A stretch of DNA of 64,000 nucleotides from Panorpa germanica. Its lineage: Eukaryota; Arthropoda; Insecta; Mecoptera; Panorpidae. Position 1 is the first letter of the stretch. Each line of letters begins with the position of its first letter. The translations under genes and the position numbers were made by a program. The notes beneath the pieces are model-generated. The model searched no databases. It had not been told where the DNA came from and saw only the letters and a list, made by a program, of their open reading frames with translations. Below, in pieces: positions 21,474-33,364 of the stretch. The stretch is taken from the NCBI GenBank assembly GCA_963678705.1, contig OY783220.1, positions 7,771,001 through 7,835,000 of the forward strand, written 5' to 3'.

Positions 21474-24408
21474 ATGCCAAGTAGATGCTGCGTTCCACTT
21501 TGTAAGGGCAACTATCCTACGGGTCCAAAAGTATCTGTATTTGGCTTCCCTAAAGACGAATGCTTAAAAAAGAAATGGTGTTCTGCTATTCAGCGAAAGG
21601 CGTTTGTTCCGTCGAATAAATCCAAAGTAAGTAGATAATGAGAACGTATGCGTGAAAGATTAATTAGACAAACATACCGACCATCACAAGACTATTATAT
21701 TAAACTATTTACAGGTCTGCGAACTCCATTTCAAAAGTGACGATATTGAAACAGAATCGAAAGCGTATGACAACAAAACTGGTGTTCTAGTTTCAGCAAC
21801 TCTTAAAGTCAAAAGACTAAAGAAAGGAACTATTCCTTCTGTATTTTCAAATTACCCCAAAAGTGTTGCATATTGCTCCTCAAGCAACACCTCGCCGGGC
21901 CCTTCAACAAATAGAGTATCTCCCGATTCAAAAGCCGAAGAAAGAGAAAATAGATTATTGAATTCAGCGATCATAAACAGTATAAATTCAGCAAATGCCT
22001 ATAATACCGATCGTAGAATTAATAATATAAACAACCTTCTGGATTGTATTAGAAAATACGGTGTTTCTGAGAGATGGTCACATCAGTATTTGCCAGATAA
22101 AGAGCTTATTTGCATTTTTTATTTAACTGTTGAACCTGAACCCTTAATTCAATATTCTATTACAATAGATAAACATTTGGCATTATCGGTCTTTATAAAG
22201 AGTACATTAATTAAGAAAATAGGCCCAAAATTATTACCACAGAAAATAACTAGCTACAATGAGATTACTGATATTTTAGAAACCATTGTTTTAATCAAGG
22301 CAGACAGTAAGACATGCAAAAGAAGTGCTACATTTCATTTAATCGATGAATTGTTAAAGGACGTTGTAACCAACAAGAATGAAAATATTTTACATTTCTT
22401 AAGGGGGCAAATAGAATTGTGCATATGTCCTACAAATAATTTTAGATATTCCCCTGAGTTATTAGTATTTGCTTCTTTATTAAATACAATTTCACCACAT
22501 GCCTACAAGTTCTTAAGACAAAGTGGATATTTTATATTTCCGCATCCTAACACATTGAAGAAAGTATGCAATGATTTACATGTAAATCCGCAGTTAGAAA
22601 CTAATGATAAAAATTTTTTGATGTACGCTAGTAATAGAGTAAGCTATCTTCAAGATTTTGAAAAAACAGTTATACTAATGATTGATGAGATACACATTAA
22701 ACCATTTTTTGACTATAAGGGAGGATCTATTGTTGGTGCATCGTTTGATTCAAATACTGCGGCTACAAGTGCCTTTGTTTTTATGGTTTCCAGTTTATTA
22801 TCACAATTTAAAGATGTTGTTCATATTGTACCAATTAAAACAATAAATTATGTAACTTTATACAATTTGATAAAAAAGCTTATATTAGGGTTAGAAAAGG
22901 CGGGATTCAAAGTCATTTGTGTTGTTACAGATAACAATGCAATAAATAGAAAAGCTATGAGTTGTTTCGCTGTTCCTAATAAAACATCTTTTCTTTATCA
23001 GCATCCCCAGGATGCTAATAGGCCACTCTTCTATTTAATTGATTCGGTTCATCTTCTTAAAAACATTAGAAATAACTGGTTAAATCAAAAAAATATTGGA
23101 CAGTGTATGTTTTTTCCAGATTTTGAAAAAGGTGATAATTGTAGAACTGCATCATTTTCTGCTCTTAAAAAGTTATATGAAATAGAAAATACTGCAATCA
23201 TTTCTTATGCACACGGGTTAACATTTAAGAGCATTGCACCTTCAAATCTTGAGCGCCAAAATGTGAAATTAGTGTTGAAAATTTTCAACCAATTTGTAGT
23301 TCAAGGTTTGAATGAAAAAGGACGTCTGCATAATATTGAGTATTATAATGATACGTCAATTTTTATTTCAATCATTTGCAAATGGTGGGATGTTATGAAC
23401 GTTAAAACTGTATACAAAGGTTTACACAAAAGTAACATTTACATGACACCTTTAACAAAGGACAAATCAGATCAGAAATTTATATTTTTAAACAAATTTA
23501 TTGACTGGCTCGACGCGTGGCAACAAATGAATTTTTCCAGTGGTTGCTTTACTAATCAAACGCACGATGCGTTAAGACAAACTACATACGGAATGTTAGA
23601 ATTGTGTCGTTATTGCATAGACGAACTAAAATTTACTTATATATTACCAGGTAAAATTCAAACAGATTTACTTGAAGATAGATTTGGCAAATATAGGCAA
23701 TTAGCTGGGTCTCAATATCACATCTCCATGAGACAAGTTCTAGAGTGTGAAAAAAAATTACGTCTTCAATCAAATTTAAAACTAGAACTAATAATTAAAG
23801 ATAGAGCAATGACAGTGCAAACATTACAATGTCCAGAAAATATTCTAGATAATATTGAAGATACTAATGAAGCAATGACACCATTGCAATCGGTAGTAAT
23901 TAGCGAAATGGATATAGCCAATGTAGAAGAATTATTACCTGTAATTACATATTTAGCGGGGTATTGTTGTCATGCTGTTTTAAAAAAAATTAAGTGTAGC
24001 AAGTGTAAAGAAATCTTAACAATTGATAAGACAATTTCTTTACACCAGTCATACAATTTAATAAAAAATCTTGATCGTGGAGGCCTGATTTGTCCGACAC
24101 CTTCTGTAGTCAATTTAGTTATGTACAATTATTTAATAGTTGAAAAGTTGTCTCGTGATATAGATTTTTTCTCTCTCCAAAATCAGAGAAAATATATAAT
24201 AGATGTTACATGCAAAACTTTAGAAGTTAAAGAAATGCTGTTAGAAGACCTTCTTGCTCTCGAGTGTCATAACAACTATTATATATGCAAGTTATTAATT
24301 CATGTTTCAACTAATATTATGTTAAATAATTTATCATCTCGTAAAAATGACGACTTGCAACATAATAAACAGTATAAGAAAAGAAAATTGCAAACTCTAA
24401 CTACATAA
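21474..24408 (+). CDS. THAP-domain P-element-type transposase (two exons)
   Basis: Exons 21474-21626 and 21715-24408 join in phase 0 across an 88-bp intron (GTAAGT...TTTACAG), giving 948 residues. The start is the ATG in CAAAATGCC; an upstream GTG extension is not used. Residues 1-61 form a C2CH THAP zinc finger: C5, C10, W36, then C53 and H56 encoded just after the intron. It should bind the element's ends. A serine/proline-rich linker follows. The catalytic RNase H-like region shows MIDEIH (D375), VVTDNNAINR (D457) and QTDLLEDRFG (D702/E705). The insertion between them has SVHLLKNIRNNW (about 495-506), the P-element GTP-binding-region signature. The C-terminus has YLAGYCC and a CSKC pair (about 813-816), then GGLICPTPSV. 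Its length matches THAP9-like enzymes. No stop or frameshift is seen. It acts in the nucleus, cutting and rejoining DNA. Confidence 0.94.
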
Positions 24409-24521
24409 ATATGGTTCTAAATATAAGTATTGTTATTGTATACACTCGTATATTGTTAAAAGAAATATATGAAAAATAAAGTTAATATTTTTATATAATA
24501 CATTTTTATTATTATTATTTT

Positions 24522-24587
<66 letters not shown>

Positions 24588-24904
24588 GGAAGGTATACCA
24601 TTTTCCTTTTTTGCATATGTGTGTTACTAGTCTATTTATTTTAATTTTTGTAGAAATGTTACGATTTAGAAATGTTACTTAGTTTAAAATTAAATTTTCG
24701 ATGTATTTTACTTCTTTAATTACTCATTATAAAACCCTTACAAAAACCAATTCATAAACAAACAATTCATTAATTGCAAACTAATTAATAATTTAAAAAT
24801 GATAGTCCTTAATAATTTGTAACCAGAAACTTTGTTCAATACCCTATATGATACTAACATTTTCAAACAAACTGTCTTATACCGATAGCAGAACTCAGCA
24901 GCAT

Positions 24905-24976
24905 ATGACTACAAGTGATGACGTCACATACCATTGACTGAATCGCTGTTAGGCTTTGTATATTTAGGAGGTGTTG
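24905..24976 (-). repeat. Right TIR and subterminal inverted repeat of the P-like element
   Basis: 24941-24976 complements the left terminus at 34 of 36 positions. 24905-24928 (ATGACTACAAGTGATGACGT...) complements 21008-21031 perfectly. Twelve bases separate the two blocks here against about one on the left, so the ends are asymmetric, as P-element ends also are. Confidence 0.9.
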
Positions 24977-26430
24977 GGTGAGTTCGTTTTAGGGTTTATC
25001 TATTCCGGTCATTATCATTTATTTAGTATACTTCCGATTGTGGTTTCACACATTACTGTGTTAGTTCCTTTTGGATAATAAGGGTGTCGTTGACAATGTT
25101 GCATTGGAAATTTCATTCTGTAATGAAAATCTATTGTTTATATACCTACACCTATTAGTTTTATAGTGCATAAGTTTATATAATACGTTAGATGTAAGAA
25201 ATATGCATGCGCATAGCGAACAAATAGGAACATATACCTATCTCTCTTGCACACATTTTGGACACACTTTCAGGTCTAGCATTCACTCTCCATATATATG
25301 CTCTAAGATGTAATCCTACAATATATTAACTTAAAACATTTTATGTAAAAGGTAAACTTTTTACGAAACATTTACGTAACTGTGTGTAGCGGGCAGAGAT
25401 TAGGTTTGCAATTAAATAATTTTCTACACCTCAATTTCTATAAAGAACCTAGCGGAAAAATCAAAGTCTATCTATGCTGCTCTCAGCAAGCTCGCACTGA
25501 TGAAAGAGCATTCCCAAGTGCTAGGTTTGGCTTGCTTTAACTTAAGCAATTACAAGCAACTTTTGTTGAGTCTGGCACGGACAGTAATTGGGTTCTTTGT
25601 CTGATAGCAACTGCAAAGGGAGAAGGAGGAACCATATTACTGCAGTAGTACTTACAACTATATTTAAATATTTAATTATAATTCTTATTAATTATAAAAC
25701 TTTAGTAATAACTAGACGGCAATTGTTTCATAACAATAGCTGGGCCTAGTTTTATTTCAATGGGAACAATTCACTAAATTGTTTGGAATTTATATGTTAC
25801 TATACTATTTCTGAGCGGGAATTCCCGGGAGCTTGCCTTGAATTGTAATTCACCGTTTAAAAAATGTAAAATGTCCACTGTGATAACAAATTCTCGATAT
25901 AAATAAGGATGATTAATCTAAATATATCATAAATTAATCATAAATTTATATTTTCTTATATTATCTATTTTTTATACGAGTATATTATATTTCCCGCAAA
26001 GTTTGATACTGAATAAAAGAAAAGTCGAGAGAACAACACTCTCTAAAAGCACCGTTACAAAATAGTATTATCACTAAATGTAGCGAATATAATAATAATA
26101 CATTACAGGAATAATTCAACAAACGTTAAATAAAAATCAATAAAAACGATTTCATTCGTGTCGTTAACGATGTCGTTACTAACGTAGTATAAAGTGAGAG
26201 TATAAATTTAAAGATCGTTGTCAACCTTAATGAAATCATTTATTTTGATTTTATGAGACAGTTAACTAAGTTAAACCATTGTCAAGTGTAAACGGTCATA
26301 AATAAATATACTCGTACAGTATTAAGTTCATTAGTATCAAGTAGTAAAAGCTTCATATTTAGGAGCTTTCTACAGTTGCAACATTCAACAAATTATTGCA
26401 ATAAGAGTTTAAGACACCTTATGAATACAT
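24977..26430. other. Non-coding; starts with the duplicated splice-donor sequence
   Basis: 24977-24983 repeats GGTGAGT from the exon border and continues as the original intron (TCGTTTTAGG...). No exon with matching phase was found. A somewhat more GC-rich block at 25440-25640 has stops in the phase required by the upstream exon. Confidence 0.45.
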
Positions 26431-26920
26431 TAAAGCCTCATTCCCATTCACTGTTTTGATATTTAATTTACATTTTCATTTTAATATTTTAATCTAGATT
26501 TTAGGTTTTCTGAATAGGCATTTCTTGTCACATTCGTGTTTTAATTTAGTTGGTGCGTATGCGTCGTTAGTAATATAAATTTTGACAGTTCGACTGTTGT
26601 ACAAAATTGAATGTGTAATAATTTAATTTTTGACAAACTGACGTTGAACTTCTTGTCACATTTTGGAGGTAATAATATAATATAGTTTGTTTTAATTTAG
26701 TATTTTTTAATTTTAATTTAGGAGGTTATAATATAGTTTTTTTTAAATGTAGTATTCTTCATTTAAAAACATTGGATCTTGTAAGGTTCTAAAAAACACA
26801 AAGGAAACGTAAATTATATTCTAAATTAGAAATTGTGCAGAGAATGTCAAGGTATATTCTCTTATGCTATACAATTTAAATTAAATACAAAATTAGAATA
26901 ATTAGTGGGAATGATACTTA
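26431..26920 (-). repeat. MITE family C, copy 2
   Basis: Bounded by TAAAGCCTCATTCCCATTCA and AGTGGGAATGATACTTA, imperfect inverted termini, with TAA at both borders as a possible target duplication. The interior is reverse to 4855-5360. Confidence 0.75.
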
Positions 26921-28004
26921 ATAAACAGTCATTTTTGCACTGTGCGCTCTAATAATAAAATATATTAAAGTTATGCTATGAAAATGGTGTATGTTTTCCA
27001 TTAATATAAATATGGAGTTTTTGCATTTTGGATTTAGTATTAAACATATTTTCTTAATTCATTTTTTGTGAAATTAAGATAAATAAATATATCTATAATG
27101 TAAAAATTTTAAAACAGATATATGTAATTATTATATATTAATTTATAATAAAGTTTAAGTTTAAGCAATATTAAGGAAACTTTATTGTGCTCTTAAAATC
27201 TGAATATCAAAAATTTGAATTTATAGAATCATAGGTTTAAGTTTACACTTGAATACATTACAAACTTTGCTTGTTTGCGATGAAATATGCAAGTAAAAAC
27301 TAAGAAATACTAAGCCATGTTCTTCAATTAATTTTACTCAATAAAATCACTCGGTTACACTGGAAACCTTAATTATGCTTATGAACAGCTTTTATTCTTT
27401 AGATTACACATATTAGCCACGCCTACACACCCGTTTGCTTTTCCCTGTGGTCGATGAAACGTAGAAACTTTCACTTTCTTTATACATCTTTTAAACTTCT
27501 CGAAGTGGAGTTATTTCAGTCCCGATTTTATTTGATATAAAACAGTTATTTCCAAAAGGTTATATTCTTTCTTTCAACAAAACTTGAACATAAAAGTCAA
27601 TTCAAGTTAAACACAAAATTTAATTAATTAAAAATAGTAAGTTAGTAACAACCGTTACTATGGAATCCGTGTTACATAAATAGACCATAAAATAAATGAT
27701 TCAAAATGTCAAAATGATGAAGCAAATAGTTAAATGTTCCGCTAAATTGTTAGAATGTTTTATGTGATAATTAAATTAATGCAGCAGCTAAAACTACCGG
27801 AAGCGGAACTATAATATTTTATGTAACACATCATGTGAAGCCATGTTACAAATTATAATCAATAACTTTTGTGTGGTACAAATAAAGACACGTGATGATG
27901 ATTTTTAACTTTTATATAAAACAGATACATTCTTAGTATCTAGCACGGTCGTAAATACAGGTCTGTAAGCAATGGTACTTTGGAGTTAATGAAAAATAAA
28001 GTAA
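26921..28004. other. Non-coding stretch
   Basis: AT-rich; no gene, RNA or repeat match recognised. Confidence 0.4.
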
Positions 28005-28860
28005 TATTTTTTTTGTATTTATTTATTTGCCTTGACTTTTATTCGTCATAGCCACCACCAAACATTTTTTATTGTATATATTTAACATTTTATAATTCTA
28101 TTTCACAAATTTCTAAATATTTAAATAATTCACTAATTAATTCTGAAACACTTCACAAAAATTTAGTATTAACAGTGAAATTTTTAAACACATCTGAAAA
28201 TTCACTATTGAATTTTGATCTTTGTAAACTATAATTTATGCATTCAAATTTAATATGATCTAAAGTTCCTAATTCGCCACATTGGCATCTACCGTCAGAT
28301 TTAATATTAACTTTATACAAATGAGCTGGGGTTTTACATTGATTACTTTTGATTCTGATTATAGTTGATATAATTTTGCGAGACTCATATCTGAACCATG
28401 TTTTTTTACTTAAATTTGGATAAAACATATAATAATCTCTTCCTTTTAACTGACTTTTGTTAGTCCGGCGTCCCCGGATTTTTCCTTGAATTTCCTGGAA
28501 ACCCGTAATTTTGGAAAAACTGGAAAAAAGTGAGCCCTTTTTTGCTGTATTACTTTTAATTCGTAAAAGATAGATAGTTGAAATTTTGCATGTGTATTAA
28601 GGTATTCAATGCTGACAGTTCTCAAAAATTAGAAATTAAAAAATGCTCATTTACGCAAGTTTTTGCAAACATGAAAAGCGGAAGCGGAAAAGCGGATGAA
28701 AACGTTACCAAATCTGTGGTATCTAAGTAGATGCACATATATCAATAGAAAAATGCAATATTTCGGTGATATTTGGCAGACATTGTGTTTCATTACTAAC
28801 CTCAGAGTTTGTACTTTAGATTAAAATAAAAATATCATCACTTGTGTAGTATCTACAATG
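28005..28860 (-). mobile_element. LINE 3' end, copy 2, interrupted
   Basis: Reading minus, an open frame (28428-28153) encodes a distal ORF2 fragment with SKKTWFRYESRKIIS and the knuckle CQCGELGTLDHIKFEC, a C-x-C...H-x4-C signature typical of jockey/I/R1-type LINE C-termini. The 3' UTR and A-rich tail lie at about 28005-28100. Homology to 16495-17115 resumes at about 28740-28860. The intervening 28460-28740 has no counterpart in copy 1 and looks like an insertion, with no termini identified. Confidence 0.65.
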
Positions 28861-29649
28861 ATAAAGATAATTAGTTACTTCTTAATTAACTTTATCAATC
28901 AAGTATCTTAATCCTACAAGGTCCATATTAAAGCCTTGGTTCGTAGACTTTCTCTAAATGTATCTAGATACAGTATCTAGTACATTCAAACATGGTTAGT
29001 GAATCATATTGCTATTTGAAAATCAATTTCCTGTACATGATTGTTTCGACCGCCTATCCCTTCGATTTTGTCATCACTCGATTGTTGAGTCGAGTGTATT
29101 GTTGCGCAATAAAACAATACGACGCTATAACAAACATTTTCATCCGCTACACACAACACAGACTTTATCTTGATTGAATTTAGTATTATTTGTCCTCAGA
29201 AAATTTTATTTACTATAAAAATACACTATAAAATATATGATACTTCCACTGTGTCGTATGAATACATTATATTTAAAATCTGGTAAAATATCGCATTTTA
29301 TGGAATGGGTGGGGGTTACATTACGGAGGGATGGAAGTTTGTATGTGATAGCGTATATGATATTTAATTATATCATCATAATCATTACCCAGCTATCGTG
29401 TTTATCGAGTTTCATCGACCTAAAAAGGCAGGATAATGTGTTTTGAGGTTAGGTAGGTATAGAGCCATACAGCCATACAGGTAGACAGAGTCCTATGCGG
29501 TTTTTACTTTGTGCCAATAACAAGGCGGATAACCTCACTTTATGTTAACCTATAATTAGTGGAACTAGACTACAATTTATCGCAGAAGCAATTCATCGCG
29601 TAACAAGTCATCGTATTCTTCATTGTGGCTTTTTTAAATATATATATAT
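28861..29649. other. Non-coding stretch
   Basis: Short open frames at 28992-29177 and 29237-29446 lack domains and splice context. Nothing else is recognised. Confidence 0.4.
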
Positions 29650-29973
29650 ACTAGCTGTCCCGGCCACGCGTTGCTGTGACTAACGTTTTTGTCATATTAC
29701 ATTACATAGCGCCATCTATTGAATATTTACTCAATCTAGTCAACAGAATATTTACTCAATCTAGTCAACAGATGTCGCCATCTTTTAAAATCAGATAATT
29801 AATAATAAATCATAATAATTAATCATAAATTGAGATGTAAGCTATCCTATCTTTCAAGTTAGATCAAACTGCACCCGGTGTACAAATTTGATTAAAATCG
29901 GTTAAGTAGTTTAGGAGTCCATCGCGGACATACAACGTGACACGTAATTTATATATATTAAGATATATTTAAA
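29650..29973 (+). repeat. Interspersed repeat of the CTAGCTGTCCCGG type
   Basis: Starts ACTAGCTGTCCCGGCCACGC and ends ACGTAATTTATATATATTA, a form common in arthropod genomes and usually classed as SINE or RTE-derived; the class is not certain here. It contains a perfect 25-bp tandem duplication at 29721-29745 and 29746-29770. Confidence 0.55.
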
Positions 29974-29984
29974 TTTACTTTATT

Positions 29985-30110
29985 TAACGTTGAACTACTA
30001 CTGATTAACTTCTACTATGTTAGCTAAACCCCCATATATGTAAACTAGACCGCTGCCTAATAAGTTTATGATTATGTATAAACATAATCAATTTAATTTA
30101 ATAACTACTA
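29985..30110 (+). repeat. MITE family D, partial copy 3
   Basis: Matches the left arm and centre of 5521-5890 (TTATTTAACGTTGAACTAC, CCATATATGTAAACTAGACC, GCTGCCTAATAAGTTTATGA). Confidence 0.55.
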
Positions 30111-32340
30111 AACCCAGAAAATTTTCCTAAATATTCACAAATAAAATTTTTAGTGATTGCAGTAGCAATTCAATTTTAAAATAATGAGTTTTAAAATATA
30201 TTAATAGCTTTAATTGTAATAATTACATTTGCGTAATTAACATTAAAAATGAAATGGTAGTGGTATTGAAACAGTTGATCAATTTTTTAATTACATATTA
30301 TTATTTTAATAAAGTAGAAATATGTTTTTATAAATAGAAATATTAAATAGTAAATGTATGTGGAATTATTATAGATAAATAACCAACAAGTTATTAGTTC
30401 CCCTGTAACCGTTTCGCCTCTATTAGGATAATAACTGTTCCTGTTATTTACGTATATGCATACATCCAAGATAGTTGTGATATCTGCGATAGTAGTGTAT
30501 CTGTAAACTTTAAAATAGAAATTTCCTTCTGTTCAAATATATTGAAATAGTTATAAAATTAAACTAAATATGAACAATAACTCTCTCCTAATATTCTACC
30601 TATTTTAAAGACCTTCAATTTTTGTGTAACGTGGTAACAAAGTTTACGTAATAGGTAACTTTTATTATGTTAAATAAAACTATAATACTCGTAATTAACT
30701 AAGGGGTAAATTTAGTTCAAAAACAGACTTACCCCAGTTGCAAAATGACCAGCTCATATACATAAATTACCTGATAATTGGTTTCATTATGTTTGTTTAC
30801 AAGGTTAATGCGTGTTAATAATAAATAAAATATTTTATTGTCCATATGTCACTGTGTCACCGTGCAACTGTACCATAAAATGGATTTTCTGCATACGTGT
30901 AGGTATTAATCAATTGCATGTCGGCATGTTAACGGCATAACATCATTGCAGCCTACTGGGTTCAAATTTAAATTAGGTTACGAAATATATTTGTTATAAA
31001 TCTGTGTTAGCTGTATAAAAGGTTTGATCATAAAAAGCAAAATTGAATTTTTGTTTAACAATTTTTGACTTAGTAAAATTTCGAAGAACGTCTTAATCGT
31101 TCCTGCAAAAAATTTAAAAGTACAAATTCTTTTGTTTGTTTTATTTGTAAGTGATAAGTATTTAAGTAGGTATAAGGGCAGGTTCAAGCACATTATACAA
31201 ATAGTGCTATGGGTCCCAGCCAGTGTGTGGTGTATCACACGCCATTTTTCGCCGATACCTGGTGGTAGGGTTTGGTAACTTTGATGCTTTAAAATATTTT
31301 TAAAATTATATTTCAATTTTTTCCAACACACTCGATAACAAATAATTGAGTTTTAATTTTAATTAATTTTATTAAAAGAGGCATTTTTTGGACATGTTTT
31401 CAACAGGCCCAGGTGACCCATACAAAGGTAAAAATTGTCTAAAATATGAATTTTTGTATTCGCAAGGTACCAAACCTAATAGTTCAAGTTCATAAGTTCA
31501 ATTTTAAATGTGTTTAATATTTAGTCAAAGATAGCCGTGTGCTGAAACACAGGAAGTCTAAAATGAGTTAAGCTGTTTACGCTTTCTACAAAATATTATA
31601 AAAGAAGTGTACAAGTCCAAACACGAGGGTAGATTGTCTTACATTGCAGTACAAGGTAATCTTAAGATTCACTTCTTATCTGTGTACTTTGTAACTAAAA
31701 TACAACGCTTTGTGTCTTTAATACGCTTTACACAGCAAACATTGATATTTATATAATTTATATTTAATTTGTTTATTAAACTATTTATAATATATTATAT
31801 TTATAAATGAACATTTGTTTAAAAATAAATGTTCTTGTCCAAGGATGTGAATATAAATAACTATCAGATGAAATAAAGTTCTCTACTTCTTAAGACGAGT
31901 TAGACTTTAAATAGTGAGTGTACTGTGGGAATATTAACAAATCACTTTTCAAGAAGTATTTCTGGTTTGAATTTTTTTTATTAAAGCGGATATCGTAAGC
32001 GAGTCTGAACACGCGTGGGTTTGATAAATTGGTCCATCCGTCTGATCAGACAAATTAGATTTGTGAAACTTGAATTTACACATGTGTGCTACGTTTTAAT
32101 TGGTTAATGTTGACCAATGTGAATGTTGTCACAAGCGTGTTTCAAATATAAAATATTTAAATGTTTTTAACGGTTCTTTATATTATAACGTAATAACCTT
32201 TAAAATTTATGTGACGACACAGTGATTGAGAGATTTTATGCCTTATCTGGGTTTAATTGTTAGGCAATATTAATTTGGTTATGTGCTTCCATAACTATAA
32301 AAATTAAGAGGAAACTGTGTAGTCTGCATCCATGAGGTCA
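30111..32340. other. Non-coding stretch
   Basis: No supported gene. The 117-codon minus frame at 30978-31331 has no recognisable domain and no splice borders, and is probably chance. Confidence 0.4.
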
Positions 32341-32795
32341 AAACACTAAATTAAAAAAATATTATTAATTTTATTTTGTATTTAATTTAAATTGTTTACG
32401 CAATACGCGTAGTCATTCACAGTACCATTTTTAATTTAATTTATTTTTTAAGTTTTCTTAGTTTTTTTAGAACCTTACAAGGTCCAATGTTTTAAATTAA
32501 AAATATTAAATTAAGAGAAACTACATTATGTTATAACCTCCAAAATGTGACAATCTGTTAAAATGCAGAAAGATTTATTTTTAAAAGAAGTTTAATGTCA
32601 GTTTTTGTAAAATATAGAAGTGAAAACAATTTTTATTAGTAATTATTATTAAAATTAACAATTTTAATTATTTCACATACAATTTGTTCACAAAAAAATT
32701 GTCATTCACATGGATAAACGCCTATCTGAACGATTGAACGACTACAGCTAGGACATGCTGCAGAAGATTTCAACGCAGGACATTAAGTGAAAATA

Positions 32796-33364
32796 CGAGC
32801 CGTGTTTTTTAAGTAAGTACCGTTTTGGAATTAAAAAAAGACGTGCAAAGATATCGCAATAATTTTATTTTTACATGAAAGCCTGTACCTTAATCTACTT
32901 TTCTACAGCCACCTTGTACCTTGTTTACTGAGTGTTTAAGATGCCTCCGACAATCGTGAGTCCCGCCGATTGTGAAGTACGGGCTGTTATACGATTTCTT
33001 AGTGCTAAAGGCGTAAAACCGATCGATATTCATCGTGAGATGTGTGAAGTTTACGGACAAAACATTATGAGTGATGGAATGGTAAGGAAATGGGTGAGAG
33101 CATTTAAAGATGGCCGCACAAATGTGCATGATAAAAAAAGTCAAAACAGTTGTGATACACTGGTTAACAAGTCAGGCGGCAGAATTTTATGAGGAGGGTA
33201 TTCAAAAACTGGTGCCACGTTATGACAAGTGCCTCAATATTCACGGAAATTATGTAGAAAAGTAGATTAGGGTACAGGCTTTCATGTAAAAATAAAATTA
33301 TTGCGATATCTTTGCACGTCTTTTTTTAATTCCAAAACGGTACTCACTTAAAAAACACGCCTCG
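32796..33364 (+). mobile_element. mariner deletion derivative (569 bp) with 112-bp TIRs
   Basis: Inverted termini of 112 bp (32796-32907 and 33253-33364) match except at three positions, begin CGAGCCGTGTTTTTTAAGT, and are flanked by TA on both sides, the mariner target duplication. The interior holds the two ends of a mariner transposase gene with the middle missing. Full mariners are about 1.3 kb, so roughly half is lost. It is non-autonomous. Confidence 0.9.
32941..33265 (+). pseudogene. mariner transposase remnant, N- and C-terminal ends only
   Basis: From the ATG at 32941, about 65 residues match the helix-turn-helix region of mariner/SETMAR transposases (CEVRAVIRFLSAKG, MVRKWVRAFKDGR). 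The catalytic DDD region is absent. After a junction near 33138 the C-terminal end (QAAEFYEEGIQKLVPRYDKC ...) continues in another frame to a TAG at 33263, inside the right TIR. Deletion plus frame change makes it non-functional as a transposase, though the DNA-binding part is still open. Confidence 0.88.

Larger units (their letters stand above)
20971..24976 (+). mobile_element. P-element/THAP9-type DNA transposon, complete and apparently intact
   Basis: The 4006-bp element has 36-bp terminal inverted repeats (20971-21006, 24941-24976; two mismatches), CA/TG outermost bases as in P elements, and 24-bp perfect subterminal inverted repeats. GGTGAGT flanks both sides (20964-20970, 24977-24983). 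With one shared G this can be read as the 8-bp GGGTGAGT expected of P elements. The single gene (21474-24408) is uninterrupted after removal of one intron, and AATAAA follows at 24475-24480. A (TA)n run at about 24528-24585 lies in the 3' non-coding part. The superfamily call rests on the THAP domain, the transposase motifs and the termini together. I cannot tell whether it is currently active. Confidence 0.93.

Noticed and set aside
25440-25640. GC-richer patch after the P-like element, considered as host exon 3
   Set aside because: Stops appear at once in the required phase and no matching donor is present.
30978-31331. 117-codon minus-strand frame, the longest unassigned one
   Set aside because: Lys/Asn/Leu-rich, typical of chance frames in AT-rich DNA; no domain or splice context.
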